The position numbers were made by a program, and so were the translations under genes. A model generated the notes under the pieces. That model searched no databases, was not told the origin of the DNA, and worked only from the letters and a program-made list of their open reading frames with translations. A DNA stretch of 64,000 bases from DATAES01 sp963802415 (GTDB taxonomy: Bacteria; Actinomycetota; Acidimicrobiia; Acidimicrobiales; JACDCH01): the NCBI GenBank assembly GCA_963802415.1, contig CAWDIH010000001.1:1488001-1552000 (forward strand). Reading direction: 5' to 3'. Shown here piece by piece: positions 37,073-46,086 of the stretch. Positions within the stretch are counted from its first letter, which is position 1, and each line of letters opens with the position of its first letter.

Positions 37073-37124
37073 CGAATGTTGGATGGAAACGGGCGCTATG
37101 GCGCCCGTTTCTCCCCGGAGTTCG
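37073..37124. repeat. Repeat A hairpin, copy 3, overlapping a coding end
   Basis: CGAATGTTGGATGG, GGGCGCTATGGCGCCC (one mismatch in the core, TATGG for TATAG) and CCCCGGAGTTCG. It lies between the convergent ACAD and VOC genes. Its right half encodes the last eight or nine residues and the stop of the VOC protein. Confidence 0.8.
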
Positions 37125-37572
37125 CATCCTGGGTGGTGTATTCGAAGTGCTGCACTTCGACCATCAGCGGGAGCTTGTAGCGGACGTAGAAGTTGTGGAG
37201 CTTGAGGTATCCCGGGTACTCGTCGACGTCGCGGGGGACGACGTCGACCTCCGGGTCGTCCGCCGCCTTCCCCTTCACGAGCTCGTAGAGCGACTCCAAC
37301 TCGTCCAGCGTCCCGACGGACATGCCGAAGTGGTCCATGCGCGCGCTGGACATGGGCGACTCGTCGGCGATCAGGAAGATGAACTGCTCGTCGGAGTGCA
37401 CGCGCATCACCAGCCGCCGGCGGTCCTCCGTGAGCATGTCGTACTCCATCCACCCGAACACGTCGCCGTAGAACTTCGTGATCGCCGCTCGTCCTTCGGC
37501 GTCCAGGCCGTCCGCCGGCATCGACATGGCGACGTGGTTGAGGCGCGGCTTGCGGGTCTTGGTGGAACTCAT
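37096..37572 (-). CDS. Glyoxalase/VOC-family protein
   Basis: A 158-residue VOC-fold protein (bleomycin resistance/extradiol dioxygenase superfamily). The start is LNHVAMSMPADGLDAEG, then FYGDVFGWMEYDML, with a second module around MDHFGMSVGTLDELESLYEL and VEVQHFEY. His and Glu at strand ends can bind metal. The C-terminal residues (GEKRAP) and the stop lie within repeat A. It overlaps the upstream ADH stop by 4 nt, so it belongs to the SRPBCC-ADH-VOC unit controlled by operator site 9. Substrate unknown. Confidence 0.82.
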   Translation of the reverse strand: MSSTKTRKPRLNHVAMSMPADGLDAEGRAAITKFYGDVFGWMEYDMLTEDRRRLVMRVHSDEQFIFLIADESPMSSARMDHFGMSVGTLDELESLYELVKGKAADDPEVDVVPRDVDEYPGYLKLHNFYVRYKLPLMVEVQHFEYTTQDANSGEKRAP

Positions 37573-38621
37573 GGCGTGGCTCCTGGGGCGACGAGGACCT
37601 TCGCGGCGATCTGGCCGCCCGCGAGGCCGTGCATGGCGTCGAGCGTTCCCGTGAGCGGGACGTCGACCGGATCGATGAGCTCGTGGACGGGCAACCGTCC
37701 GGACGACAGCAGTGCGAGCGAACGCTCGAAGCCGTCGGCGTCGTAGCAGAACGCCCCGGTGATCACGAGCTCGTTGAGCAGGATGCGGTTTGGATCGAAC
37801 TGTGGCCGGGCCATGCCCGCGCCCACCAGCACGAGCGTGCCTCGCCGCTTCAACTGGGCGAGCCCGGCTTCCATGGCGTCGCCGTGGCCCGAGCACTCGA
37901 GGACGACGTCGACCGGTTCGTCGACGACTGTGCCCGGGTCGTGCGGGCCGGGCACCGTCAGGGATTCGGGCCCGACGACCTCGGCCGCGCCGAGGCGGCG
38001 GGCGAGCGCCTGCCGCACCGCCGACGGCTCGCTCACCTTCACGTCGTCGACACCCATGGCCCGGAGCGCGGCGATGGTCAGCGCGCCGATCGGTCCTGCT
38101 CCGAGCACGAGCGCACGCTGCCCCGGCCGGACACTGGAGTTCGTGATGCCGTGCAACGCGACCGCCAGCGGCTCCGCGAGCGCGGCTTCACGCAACGACA
38201 AGCCACCCGGCACGCGCAGCAGCTCGCGCTCGTCGGACTTCGTGTAGTGGGCGAACGCGCCTTGCCAATCGCCGCCGGTTCCCGGCGTGTCCCGTTCGAC
38301 ACACAACGTCGGATGGCCGGTGCGGCACATCTCGCACGTGCCGCACCGCGGTGTCGGTCCGCCCACCACCGCGTCGCCGACCGACCACCGGGTCACATCT
38401 GGACCAACCGCGACGACGACACCGCTCCACTCGTGGCCGCCGATCGAGCCGCGCCGACCCCATCCGTCGAGGACCAGATGCAGGTCGCTCCCGCACACGC
38501 CACAGTGACTCACCTCGACCAACACGTCCGACGAGCCCACCTCGGGCACGGCCACCTCTTCGACGACGAGCTCGTCCTTGCCGCGCAGCACCGCCGCTTG
38601 CATCTTCTCGGCCACCGTCAT
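37569..38621 (-). CDS. Zinc-dependent alcohol dehydrogenase (MDR superfamily)
   Basis: A 350-residue medium-chain dehydrogenase. The catalytic-zinc set starts with SHCGVCGSDLH and GGHEWSG; structural-zinc cysteines are CGTCEMCRTGHPTLC. The Rossmann motif is VLGAGPIGALT. ATG 38621 overlaps the SRPBCC stop; the internal ATG 38603 is possible. It resembles threonine/sorbitol-dehydrogenase-like enzymes and oxidises a secondary or primary alcohol with NAD(P). Its position between the SRPBCC and VOC genes suggests one small pathway. Confidence 0.92.
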   Translation of the reverse strand: MTVAEKMQAAVLRGKDELVVEEVAVPEVGSSDVLVEVSHCGVCGSDLHLVLDGWGRRGSIGGHEWSGVVVAVGPDVTRWSVGDAVVGGPTPRCGTCEMCRTGHPTLCVERDTPGTGGDWQGAFAHYTKSDERELLRVPGGLSLREAALAEPLAVALHGITNSSVRPGQRALVLGAGPIGALTIAALRAMGVDDVKVSEPSAVRQALARRLGAAEVVGPESLTVPGPHDPGTVVDEPVDVVLECSGHGDAMEAGLAQLKRRGTLVLVGAGMARPQFDPNRILLNELVITGAFCYDADGFERSLALLSSGRLPVHELIDPVDVPLTGTLDAMHGLAGGQIAAKVLVAPGATP

Positions 38622-39133
38622 GCACTCGTCTCCGCAGGCTTCTCTGCTCCCTCGGACTCGACGAGGTCGGGCCGGTACTCGGGATGCTCGGTGAGCCATT
38701 CGGATGCCCGTTGCATCGACTGCTCGTTGTTTTTGTTGATGAACTTGTAGATCGGCCCCTCGAACCACTTCCACGGGATCTTCGTGAGGTTGTAACGCTC
38801 TTCGAACGAGAACTTGGTGCGGTTCGGGCCGATGCGTTCGAGCCGCACCTTGCCGGTCTGGTCCTGGCCCGGCTCACGGCTCAGCATCGTGAACGTGTAA
38901 CCGTGGTTGGCGTCGACGTCCGTGACGAGCTCGAGGGCCGAGCCGCGGCGCCCGAGCGGCATCTTGAAGATGACTCGTCTGAGCAGGCCGTTGCCGGCAG
39001 CGTCACCCGGATGCACCACTTGGACCTCGAGGACCATGGGCGCGTACGCGGTCCAGCGGTCGTAGTCCTGGAAGAGGGCCCACAGCCGTTCCGGCGAGTG
39101 CGGCATCTCCATCGTGTACCTGTGCTCCCTCAT
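38618..39133 (-). CDS. SRPBCC (START-like) family protein
   Basis: A 171-residue helix-grip protein. It begins MREHRYTMEMPHSPERLWAL, with FQDYDRWTAYAPMV and a long C-terminal helix around KFINKNNEQSMQRASEWL. SRPBCC proteins bind hydrophobic ligands in a deep pocket and act as cyclases, carriers or aromatase-like proteins. ATG 39133 is favoured because the upstream in-frame ATG at 39154 lies inside operator site 9. It is first in the SRPBCC-ADH-VOC unit. A lipid or terpenoid ligand is inferred from the company it keeps. Confidence 0.85.
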   Translation of the reverse strand: MREHRYTMEMPHSPERLWALFQDYDRWTAYAPMVLEVQVVHPGDAAGNGLLRRVIFKMPLGRRGSALELVTDVDANHGYTFTMLSREPGQDQTGKVRLERIGPNRTKFSFEERYNLTKIPWKWFEGPIYKFINKNNEQSMQRASEWLTEHPEYRPDLVESEGAEKPAETSA

Positions 39134-39146
39134 GCGCGGGATCGTA

Positions 39147-39163
39147 CCTGACACGTGTGTCAG
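39147..39163. promoter_or_regulatory. TGAC-N6-GTCA operator, site 9
   Basis: CCTGACACGTGTGTCAG lies in the 40-bp gap between the divergent starts of the SRPBCC protein (39133) and the acyl-CoA synthetase (39174). It would control both the SRPBCC-ADH-VOC unit and the acyl-CoA synthetase-ABC importer operon. Confidence 0.75.
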
Positions 39164-39173
39164 TATCCGGGCC

Positions 39174-40742
39174 GTGGATGGGCCCCTCGAGGGAATGGCG
39201 CAGCACGCGACCGAAACGCCGAAGAAGACGGCGCTGGTGCTGGGCGATGACGTCCGAACCTACGGCGCCCTGGCCGAGCGGGGCCGCAGGCTGGCCGGGG
39301 CCATGCGCTCGTTCGGCCTGTCGGGGGACGGATCGGGAGTTGTCGCCGCCATGGTGCCGAACGGTTTCGAGTTCTTCGAGACCGCCTCGGCTTCGTGTCG
39401 AGCCGAAGCCCGCTTTCTTCCGGTCAACTGGCACCTCAAGACCGACGAACTCGCTTGGATCCTGGAGGACTCCGGCGCGCAGGTGCTCGTCGCCGACGAG
39501 TCGCTGCGCGAGTACGTCGAGGCGGCGCGACGCCGCGCGCCGCGATGTCGTGTCCTCGTCGTGGGCGAGGACTACGAGGACGCGATCGCGAACGCGCAGC
39601 CCGTCGACAACGACGGCTTCTTGTCGCCTGCATTCATGTTCTACACATCCGGCACGACCGGCCGGCCAAAGGGCGTCGTGCACGGCGGTCTCACACCGGA
39701 CGGGATGGCCACGGCCCAGCGTGGGCTCGCGGCGCTGTGGGGCTTCCGGGAGGATGACGTGCACCTGCTCGCCGGGCCCGCTTACCACGCCGGTCCCGGC
39801 GGTTACGCGTTCACGACGCTGTTCACCGGGGGAACCGTGGCGATCCTTCGTGTATGGGATGCGAGTGCCGCTCTCGCGGAGATCGACCGCCGGCGCGTGA
39901 CGACGAGCTTTCTCACTCCTGCGCACTTCATCCGAATTCTCGAGGTCGCTGATGGTGAGCGCGCCCGCTACGACCTCTCGAGCCTTCGGTTCGTCATCCA
40001 CGGAGGGGCGCCATGTCCTCCGACCGTCAAGCGGCGCATCATTGAGGCGTTGCCCGCCACCGAGATCTGGGAGCTGTACGGCGCGAGCGAAGGTGGCGCG
40101 ACGCGCGTGTCACCAGACGAATGGCTCGCCCGGCCTGGGACGGTCGGCCGGCCCTGGCCGGGCGTCGAGGTGCGCGTGGTCGACGGTGCCGGCACGCCGG
40201 TGGTGACCGGGGACGAAGGCGTCATCTACATCAGGCCTGCCGGCGGCGCGACATTCCACTACCACCGCGACGAGGCGAAGACCGCGAAGGCGTGGAGCGA
40301 TGGTGCGTTCACCGTCGGGGATGTCGGCCGTCTCGACGACGAGGGGTACCTCTACATCACGGACCGGGTGTCGGACATGGTGATCCGCGACGGGGTCAAT
40401 GTGTACCCACGCGAGATCGAAGACGTTCTCCATCTCCACCCGGCAGTCGTCGACTGTGCGGTGCTCGGCATCGAGGACGACCGGCGCGGCGAAGTGATCG
40501 TCGCCGTTGTCGAGGCACGGGGACCCGTGTCTGCAGACGAGCTCGCCGGCCACGTGCGCTCGAACCTCGCGGACTTCAAGTGTCCTGAGCGGTTCAGCTT
40601 CGTCGACGAGCTCCCACGTGACCCGAATGGCAAAGTGTTCAAGCGATTACTACGCGAAGCGTCGAAATCGCCCGCCGACCGATCCGGGTCAGATGACGTA
40701 AGTAACCTGACCGAACGGTCTCAGCTCCGGGGGGTGCTATGA
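39174..40742 (+). CDS. Acyl-CoA synthetase (AMP-binding, ANL superfamily)
   Basis: 522 residues from GTG 39174; ATG 39195 is an alternative. The phosphate loop FYTSGTTGRPKG, the adenine-binding region IWELYGASEGG and the A8 hinge YITDRVSDMVIRDGVNVYP are complete. The catalytic Lys is in PNGKVFKRLLR near the C-terminus. It converts a carboxylic acid to acyl-CoA with ATP. The stop overlaps the substrate-binding-protein start (ATGA), so the activating enzyme and the importer are translated together. That points to a vectorial import-and-activate system for the transported acid. Confidence 0.93.
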   Translation: MDGPLEGMAQHATETPKKTALVLGDDVRTYGALAERGRRLAGAMRSFGLSGDGSGVVAAMVPNGFEFFETASASCRAEARFLPVNWHLKTDELAWILEDSGAQVLVADESLREYVEAARRRAPRCRVLVVGEDYEDAIANAQPVDNDGFLSPAFMFYTSGTTGRPKGVVHGGLTPDGMATAQRGLAALWGFREDDVHLLAGPAYHAGPGGYAFTTLFTGGTVAILRVWDASAALAEIDRRRVTTSFLTPAHFIRILEVADGERARYDLSSLRFVIHGGAPCPPTVKRRIIEALPATEIWELYGASEGGATRVSPDEWLARPGTVGRPWPGVEVRVVDGAGTPVVTGDEGVIYIRPAGGATFHYHRDEAKTAKAWSDGAFTVGDVGRLDDEGYLYITDRVSDMVIRDGVNVYPREIEDVLHLHPAVVDCAVLGIEDDRRGEVIVAVVEARGPVSADELAGHVRSNLADFKCPERFSFVDELPRDPNGKVFKRLLREASKSPADRSGSDDVSNLTERSQLRGVL

Positions 40743-42025
40743 AGGGGCGGAAGCGCGTCGCGCTCATCTTTTTCGTGTTGTCGCTGGTGGCGGCGGCCTG
40801 CGGCAACTCGGAGGGCTCGGGCGGCGGCGGAACCGCTGCCGGTACAGAGCGCACCGGCGTGACCGATTCCGAGATCCGGGTCGGTGGTGTCGCGTCGGTC
40901 ACGAACGGCCTGGGTGGCGTCTATGGCGACGCGTTCGACGGACTCCAGGCGTACTTCGATCAGGTCAATGCGCAAGGGGGCGTGTTCGGTCGCCAGTTGA
41001 AGTTGGTGGCCAAACGCGACGACAACGGTCAGGCGTCGCGCAACAAGGACCAGGTGCGAGCCCTCGTCGAGCAGGACAAGGTCTTCGCTGTTCTCCCCGT
41101 GTCGACGATCACGTTCTCCGGCGCGAAGTACCTCGCGGACAACAAGATCCCGACCTTCGGCTGGAACATCAATCCGGAGTGGAACCTCGGGCCGAACTTC
41201 TTCGGCGAGAAGGGTTCGAACCTGTGCTTCGACTGCCCGAACGCATGGTCTACGTTCCTCGCGAAGCAGAACGGATTCACCAATGTCGGCATCCTCACCT
41301 ACACCGCGGTCCAGTCACAGAACTGCGCGAAGGGCTGGGAAGCCTCGGTGCAGCAGATCGGTGCGCCGACGGCGGGTCTCAAGCTGGCGTTCGAGGACAA
41401 GAGCCTCAGCTTCGGGTTCGCGCCGGGCGACTTGGCCGCCGACCTCGACCAGATGGAGAAGAACGACGTTCACTTCCTCGCGACCTGCATCGACGGTGCC
41501 GGCAGCGCGCGACTCGGTCAGGCGTTGAACGACAACAACATGGACGTCGTGCAGAACCTGCCGAACGGCTACGACAACAACCTCATCAGCAACAACGCGG
41601 CCGCACTGGAAGGCGACTACGTCACGGTGAGCTTCTTCCCCTTCGAGGCGGATCAGAAGCCGCAGGCGCTGCAGCAGTTCATCGATGCGATGGACAAGCG
41701 AGGCAAGGCGCCGAACGAGAACTCGCTGTCAGGCTGGATCAACGGGATGCAGTTCGTGCAAGGATTGCAGGACGCGGGGCCCGACTTCAACCGGTCGAAG
41801 CTGGTCGACGCGATCAACAAGGAGACGGACTTCACAGCCGGCGGCATCCGACCCGACGGCATCGACTGGACCACCATCGGGCACTCCGGCCGCGGCACCA
41901 CCGACTGCGTGTCGGTCCTGCAAGTGCAGGGTGGCAAGCTCGTGCCGAAGTACGGCCAGCCGGGCAAGCCGATGATCTGCTTCGACTTGAACAACCTCGA
42001 CATCGACCACCCGACCTACAAGTAG
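40739..42025 (+). CDS. ABC transporter substrate-binding lipoprotein (branched-chain amino acid/LivK type)
   Basis: 428 residues. The lipoprotein signal peptide has charged MKGRKR and lipobox LVAAAC, with lipidated Cys21. A type I periplasmic-binding fold follows (SEIRVGGVASVTNGLGGVYG, AYFDQVNAQGGVFGRQLKLV). Such HAAT-family proteins bind amino acids, aromatic acids, amides or other carboxylates outside the membrane. The co-translated acyl-CoA synthetase suggests a carboxylic acid rather than an amino acid. It is followed by the permease and two ATPases in the order expected for Liv systems. Confidence 0.93.
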   Translation: MKGRKRVALIFFVLSLVAAACGNSEGSGGGGTAAGTERTGVTDSEIRVGGVASVTNGLGGVYGDAFDGLQAYFDQVNAQGGVFGRQLKLVAKRDDNGQASRNKDQVRALVEQDKVFAVLPVSTITFSGAKYLADNKIPTFGWNINPEWNLGPNFFGEKGSNLCFDCPNAWSTFLAKQNGFTNVGILTYTAVQSQNCAKGWEASVQQIGAPTAGLKLAFEDKSLSFGFAPGDLAADLDQMEKNDVHFLATCIDGAGSARLGQALNDNNMDVVQNLPNGYDNNLISNNAAALEGDYVTVSFFPFEADQKPQALQQFIDAMDKRGKAPNENSLSGWINGMQFVQGLQDAGPDFNRSKLVDAINKETDFTAGGIRPDGIDWTTIGHSGRGTTDCVSVLQVQGGKLVPKYGQPGKPMICFDLNNLDIDHPTYK

Positions 42026-42029
42026 TGCG

Positions 42030-44019
42030 TTGATCGACGTTCTCAACCAACTGCTCGACGGCGTTCCGACGGGCTGCGTCTACGGACTCGTCGCGGTCGG
42101 GTTGGTGCTGACGTACAAGACGTCGGGCGTCTTCAACTTCGCCTTCGGCGCCCAGGCCTTCACGTCCGCGGTCGTGTTCTACGTCCTCGTCCACGACCAC
42201 GACTGGCCGCTGGTGCCGTCGGCGCTCATCGCCATCGTCGTGGTCTCGATCGCGCTCGGCCTCGTGCTCGACCGGTTCATCTTCCGCTTGCTGCGGACGT
42301 CGCCGCCGCTGGCGAAGCTCGTGGCCACCATCGGTCTCATGGTCGGCATTCCCGAAACGATCAAGGCCATCTTCGGTGCGAACACCCGTACCGGCCCTCC
42401 ATCCTTGGCCATCGGGGACGGCTTCACGCTCGGCAGCCTGTCGCTCAACGCAGACGGCGTGGCGATCTGTGTCGCGACACTGGCCGTGGTCGTCGTGCTC
42501 ACGGTGCTGTTCCGGTGGACACCGATCGGTCTGCGCATGCGGGCCGTCGTCGAGAGCCACCGGTTGGTGGAGCTGAACGGCATCAACGCCGAGCGTGTGT
42601 CGACATTCTCCTGGTTGCTGTCGAGCCTGCTCGCGGGGATGGCCGGTGTGCTCCTCGCACCGCTCTACAACGTCGTCGACTCGAACGGTTTCATCCTGCT
42701 GATCGTCGCCGCCTCGGCCGCGGCGGTGTTCGCCGGCCTGACGAGCATCCCGCTCGCACTCGTCGGTGGGATCGTCCTCGGAGCGCTGCAGCAACTGCTC
42801 GCGCACCGCCTGCCGCTCGACAGCGTGCTCGCTCGCAACATCCGCCCGTCGATGCCGTTCATCCTGCTGGCGGTGCTGCTCCTCGCGCGGCCCGGGCTCC
42901 GTCGCCAGCACACCACCGACCCGCTATCCGGCGTCGACCCGCCGCCACCCGCACTGGCGGTGACGTACATGGATCCGCGGCTGGCGAAGATCAACCGCAT
43001 CATGTTCCTCGTCTTCGTGACGGCGGTGTGCGTCGCGGTCATGTTCGTGCTGCCCGGATTGTGGGTGAGCTACCTCGCGGAAGGGCTCGCGCTGACGACG
43101 ATCTTCCTGTCGATCACGGTGCTCGTGGGCATCGGCGGGCAGATCTCGCTGTGTCAGGCGAGCTTCGCAGGGCTGGGTGCGTTCACCGCGGGCCAACTGG
43201 CGACGCGATGGGACTTTCCCTTGTACGGCGGCATCGTCGTCGGCGCGCTGGTGGCGGCTGCGCTCGGCGTGCTCATCGCGCTGCCGTGCATACGTCTCGG
43301 TGGCCTGTACCTCGCGCTCGGGACGCTCGCGTTCGCGTTGATGCTCCAGAACACATTGTTCGTCGAGTCGTGGCTGACCGGGTCGGAAGGCGGCGTGGAC
43401 GTTCCCCGTCCGTTGATCGGGTCCATCGACTTCGCAGACGATCGACCATTCTTCTTCTTCGCGCTCGCGATCTTCGCGATATGCGGCTTCGCCGTGGTGT
43501 GGCTGCGGCGCGGCACCACGGGGCAATACCTCGCCGCGCTGCGCGGGAGCGAGGTGGCCGCGACGGCAGTCGGCATCAACCCGATCCGTGCGAAGGTCAC
43601 GGTGTTCGCGGTGTCCGCGGCGATCGCCGGCGCCGGGGGCGTGGTCTACGCCTCCTACTTGGAGACGGCAAGGGTGGATGACTTCAACGCCATCCAAGGT
43701 CTGTTCTGGGTGCTGCTGGTCGTGACATTGGGATCGCGCGACGGTTGACGGCGCGCTGAACGCGGGCATGGCGTTCGTATTGCTTCCGCCGTTGCTGGCG
43801 GACATCTTCCACGTGCCGTCGGACCTCGTGACGCCGATCCAGTTCGCGCTGTTCGGTTTCGGCGCCGTGACGTTCGCCCGCCATCAAGAGGGCATCGTCG
43901 AATATCAGAAGCGCATGAGCATCGAGAGGTTCAATGCACGTCTGATCCGTTGGTTCGGGCCGGCGAAGACCAAGGAGGCGGCGACCACGCCAGCCGCGCC
44001 GGCGACCGCGGGCCGGTAA
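42030..44019 (+). CDS. Fused branched-chain-type ABC permease (LivH-LivM) (frameshifted near the end)
   Basis: One polypeptide of about 662 residues containing both Liv permeases. Residues about 1-300 match LivH (LLDGVPTGCVYGLVAVGLVL). After a linker (LSGVDPPPPALAVTYMDPRL) the LivM half begins (LTTIFLSITVLVGIGGQISL). A frame break near 43732 separates the last segment, which resumes IATVDGALNAGMAFVLLPPL. TTG 42030 is the start, 4 bp after the binding-protein stop. It forms the membrane channel. Fused LivHM permeases occur in actinobacteria but are less common than separate genes. Confidence 0.88.
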
Positions 44020-44024
44020 CACGC

Positions 44025-44786
44025 ATGACGATGCTCGATGTCCGCGATGTGACGCTGCGGTTCGGCGGCATAAGCGCGCTGACCGAGGTTTCCATCCAGG
44101 TCGGTGCAGGTGAAGCCGTCGGGTTGGTCGGCCCCAATGGAGCCGGCAAGACGACGCTGTTCAACTGCGTGCTCGGCGTAGTGCGTCCCAACCGGGGACG
44201 CATCTCGTTCGACGGGCGTGACCTCGCCCGCATGCCGACCTACAAGCGTGCGCGCCTCGGCATCGGCCGGACGTTCCAGCGCGTCGAACTGTTCGCGGGC
44301 ATGACGGTGCGCGAGCACTTGCTCGTCGCCGAACGCTCCCGTCGAGGCGACGGCAGCTTGCTGAAGGACATGCTCAACAAGGGTCGTCCCGGCGCGGACG
44401 AGATCGCGATCGCGGACGAGACGCTCGCGCTGCTCGGCATCGAGGGGTTCGCGGATCAGGCGGTCGAGGCACTCACGCTGGGCCAATCTCGTCTCGTCGA
44501 GCTCGGGCGCGCGCTCATCGGCGACCCTCGGCTATTGCTGCTCGACGAGCCTTCGTCCGGACTCGACATCTCCGAGACGCTCGCGCTGGCGGGAGTGCTG
44601 GCGAACGTCCGCGCGGAGCGCGGCACCGCCATTCTCCTGGTCGAGCACGATCTGGACTTGGTGCGGCGCGCCGTCGACCGGCTCTACGTGCTCGACTTCG
44701 GGCGCACGATCGCTTCGGGGACGTACGCCGAGGTCATCCGCGAGGAGGCTGTCATCACGGCTTACCTCGGTGTCGAGGCCTCGTGA
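44025..44786 (+). CDS. ABC transporter ATP-binding protein (LivG type)
   Basis: A 253-residue ABC ATPase. Walker A is GPNGAGKTTL, the signature loop is degenerate (ALTLGQSRLVELGRAL, LGQSR for LSGGQ), and Walker B plus Glu is LLLLDEPSSGLD. The switch His is in LVEHDLDLV. The altered signature is usual in LivG-type subunits. It starts 5 bp after the permease and overlaps the next ATPase by 4 nt. It energises import together with the LivF-type partner. Confidence 0.93.
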   Translation: MTMLDVRDVTLRFGGISALTEVSIQVGAGEAVGLVGPNGAGKTTLFNCVLGVVRPNRGRISFDGRDLARMPTYKRARLGIGRTFQRVELFAGMTVREHLLVAERSRRGDGSLLKDMLNKGRPGADEIAIADETLALLGIEGFADQAVEALTLGQSRLVELGRALIGDPRLLLLDEPSSGLDISETLALAGVLANVRAERGTAILLVEHDLDLVRRAVDRLYVLDFGRTIASGTYAEVIREEAVITAYLGVEAS

Positions 44787-45505
44787 ACGGGTCCGCGCCG
44801 CACGTCGCGCTCGAGCTGCGAGACGTCGACGCCGGCTACGGACCGTTCCGAGCCCTGTTCGGCGTCTCGTTCGCCGTGCCGCTCGGGGGCGTGTGCGCCC
44901 TGCTCGGACCGAACGGTGCGGGCAAGACGACCGTGGCGCGCGTCGCGTCGGGGCTCATCGCTCCGGTCTCCGGGACGGTCTGGGTCGCAGGGAGGAACGT
45001 GACCGGACAACCCGCGTGGAAGCTTGCCCGTCTCGGCGTCGCCCACGCGGTCGAGGGCCGATCGGTGTTCGCGTCTTTGTCGGTGGAGGACAACCTGCGC
45101 CTGTCGTTCCGACGGTCGGTCGGCGCCGCAGGACTCAACGACGCCTTGGAGCGGGCGTATGCCGGCTTCCCGCGGCTCGGCGAGCGGCGACGGCAGGAGG
45201 CAGGAACCCTCTCCGGTGGCGAACAGCGGATGCTTGCGCTGGCGCGTGTCCTCGCTGATCCACCATCGGTTCTGATCGCCGACGAGCTGTCGCTCGGCCT
45301 GGCGCCGGTGATCGTCGACGAGGTCTACGCCACGCTCTCGACCATTCGTGACGCCGGGACGTCGTTGCTGATAGTGGAGCAACAAGTCCCGCGCGCCGTC
45401 GAGTTGGCCGACGTCGTCGTCGTGCTCGGCAAAGGCGCCGTGCGCTACGCCGGGCCCGCGAACGAGATCGGCGACCTCGTCGAAGAACTGCTGCCGACCA
45501 CCTGA
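44783..45505 (+). CDS. ABC transporter ATP-binding protein (LivF type)
   Basis: A 240-residue ABC ATPase starting at a GTGA overlap. Walker A is GPNGAGKTTV, the signature is LSGGEQRMLALARVL, Walker B is VLIADELSLGLAP, and the switch region is LIVEQQV, where Gln takes the place of the common His as in many LivF proteins. It closes the five-gene importer operon that begins with the acyl-CoA synthetase. A repeat-A-like hairpin follows immediately. Confidence 0.93.
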   Translation: MNGSAPHVALELRDVDAGYGPFRALFGVSFAVPLGGVCALLGPNGAGKTTVARVASGLIAPVSGTVWVAGRNVTGQPAWKLARLGVAHAVEGRSVFASLSVEDNLRLSFRRSVGAAGLNDALERAYAGFPRLGERRRQEAGTLSGGEQRMLALARVLADPPSVLIADELSLGLAPVIVDEVYATLSTIRDAGTSLLIVEQQVPRAVELADVVVVLGKGAVRYAGPANEIGDLVEELLPTT

Positions 45506-45510
45506 GCGCC

Positions 45511-45554
45511 GGAATGTTTGGTCGCTATAGCGACCACAGCGACCCCAACTTGGG
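45511..45554. repeat. Repeat A-related hairpin with a different stem (GCTATAGC core)
   Basis: GGAATGTT is followed by the perfect 18-bp palindrome TGGTCGCTATAGCGACCA at 45519-45536, then CCCCAACTTGGG, itself a small palindrome. It lies between the convergent LivF-type ATPase and lipoprotein genes. Same core as repeat A but a different, still self-complementary stem. Confidence 0.72.
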
Positions 45555-45564
45555 ACGGGGGGTT

Positions 45565-46068
45565 TCAGGCGCAGGCCGGGTCTTGCGCGTTCGTCGGGTC
45601 GCTCAGGGTCGCAAGATCACAGAAGGTCGAGCCTGCAACCTTCCACTCGCCGTTGACCAGGACGGCCTTGCCGATCTGGTTTTGCAGCGCGGGGTTGCCG
45701 TTGAGATTGATTGTGTACGTGACGTCGGCGCTGTTGGGCCCCGTCGACTTGACGTCCGTCACCGTGACGGACGTGCCGGCAAGTTGTGCGCTCGTCATCG
45801 GGCCGGTGGCGAACTTGTTGTACAGCGCATTGAACTTCTCAGGATCGTCGAGCAGCTGGATCTTTGCATCGAGATTCGTGTTCGCGCCGTTGAAGAAGTC
45901 GGTGTACACCTTCGTGATCGCGTCCTTGTTCTGCGCCTCGGACAACGTGGTCGGTGGCGCGGCCGTCGTGGTCGTCGCTTCGCTGTTGTCGTTGGAATCG
46001 CTGCATGCGCCGAGCACGAGCACGCCGCTGAGGACCGCGACGACGAGTCGCCGTTGGAATCCGATCAT
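45565..46068 (-). CDS. Secreted lipoprotein, MTB12-like domain
   Basis: 167 residues. The signal is MIGFQRRLVVAVLSGVLVLG with lipobox LGAC (Cys22), followed by a Thr/Ala-rich linker. The domain (VYTDFFNGANTNLDAKIQLL, GKAVLVNGEWKVAGSTFCDL) resembles the low-molecular-weight antigen MTB12 fold of mycobacteria, which is NTF2-like. A disulfide between the two late Cys residues is possible. It is probably anchored on the outer face of the membrane, perhaps binding a hydrophobic ligand. Operator site 10 lies 40 bp upstream, inside the 3' end of the tetR gene. Confidence 0.8.
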   Translation of the reverse strand: MIGFQRRLVVAVLSGVLVLGACSDSNDNSEATTTTAAPPTTLSEAQNKDAITKVYTDFFNGANTNLDAKIQLLDDPEKFNALYNKFATGPMTSAQLAGTSVTVTDVKSTGPNSADVTYTINLNGNPALQNQIGKAVLVNGEWKVAGSTFCDLATLSDPTNAQDPACA

Positions 46069-46086
46069 GTTCCCCCTCTTGTGGCT

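Noticed and set aside
40690..40715. Further TGAC-type operator upstream of the binding-protein gene (TGACGTAAGTAACCTGACC)
   Set aside because: The second half-site is in the wrong orientation and spacing, and the position is inside the 3' end of the acyl-CoA synthetase gene with a 4-nt overlap to the next gene.
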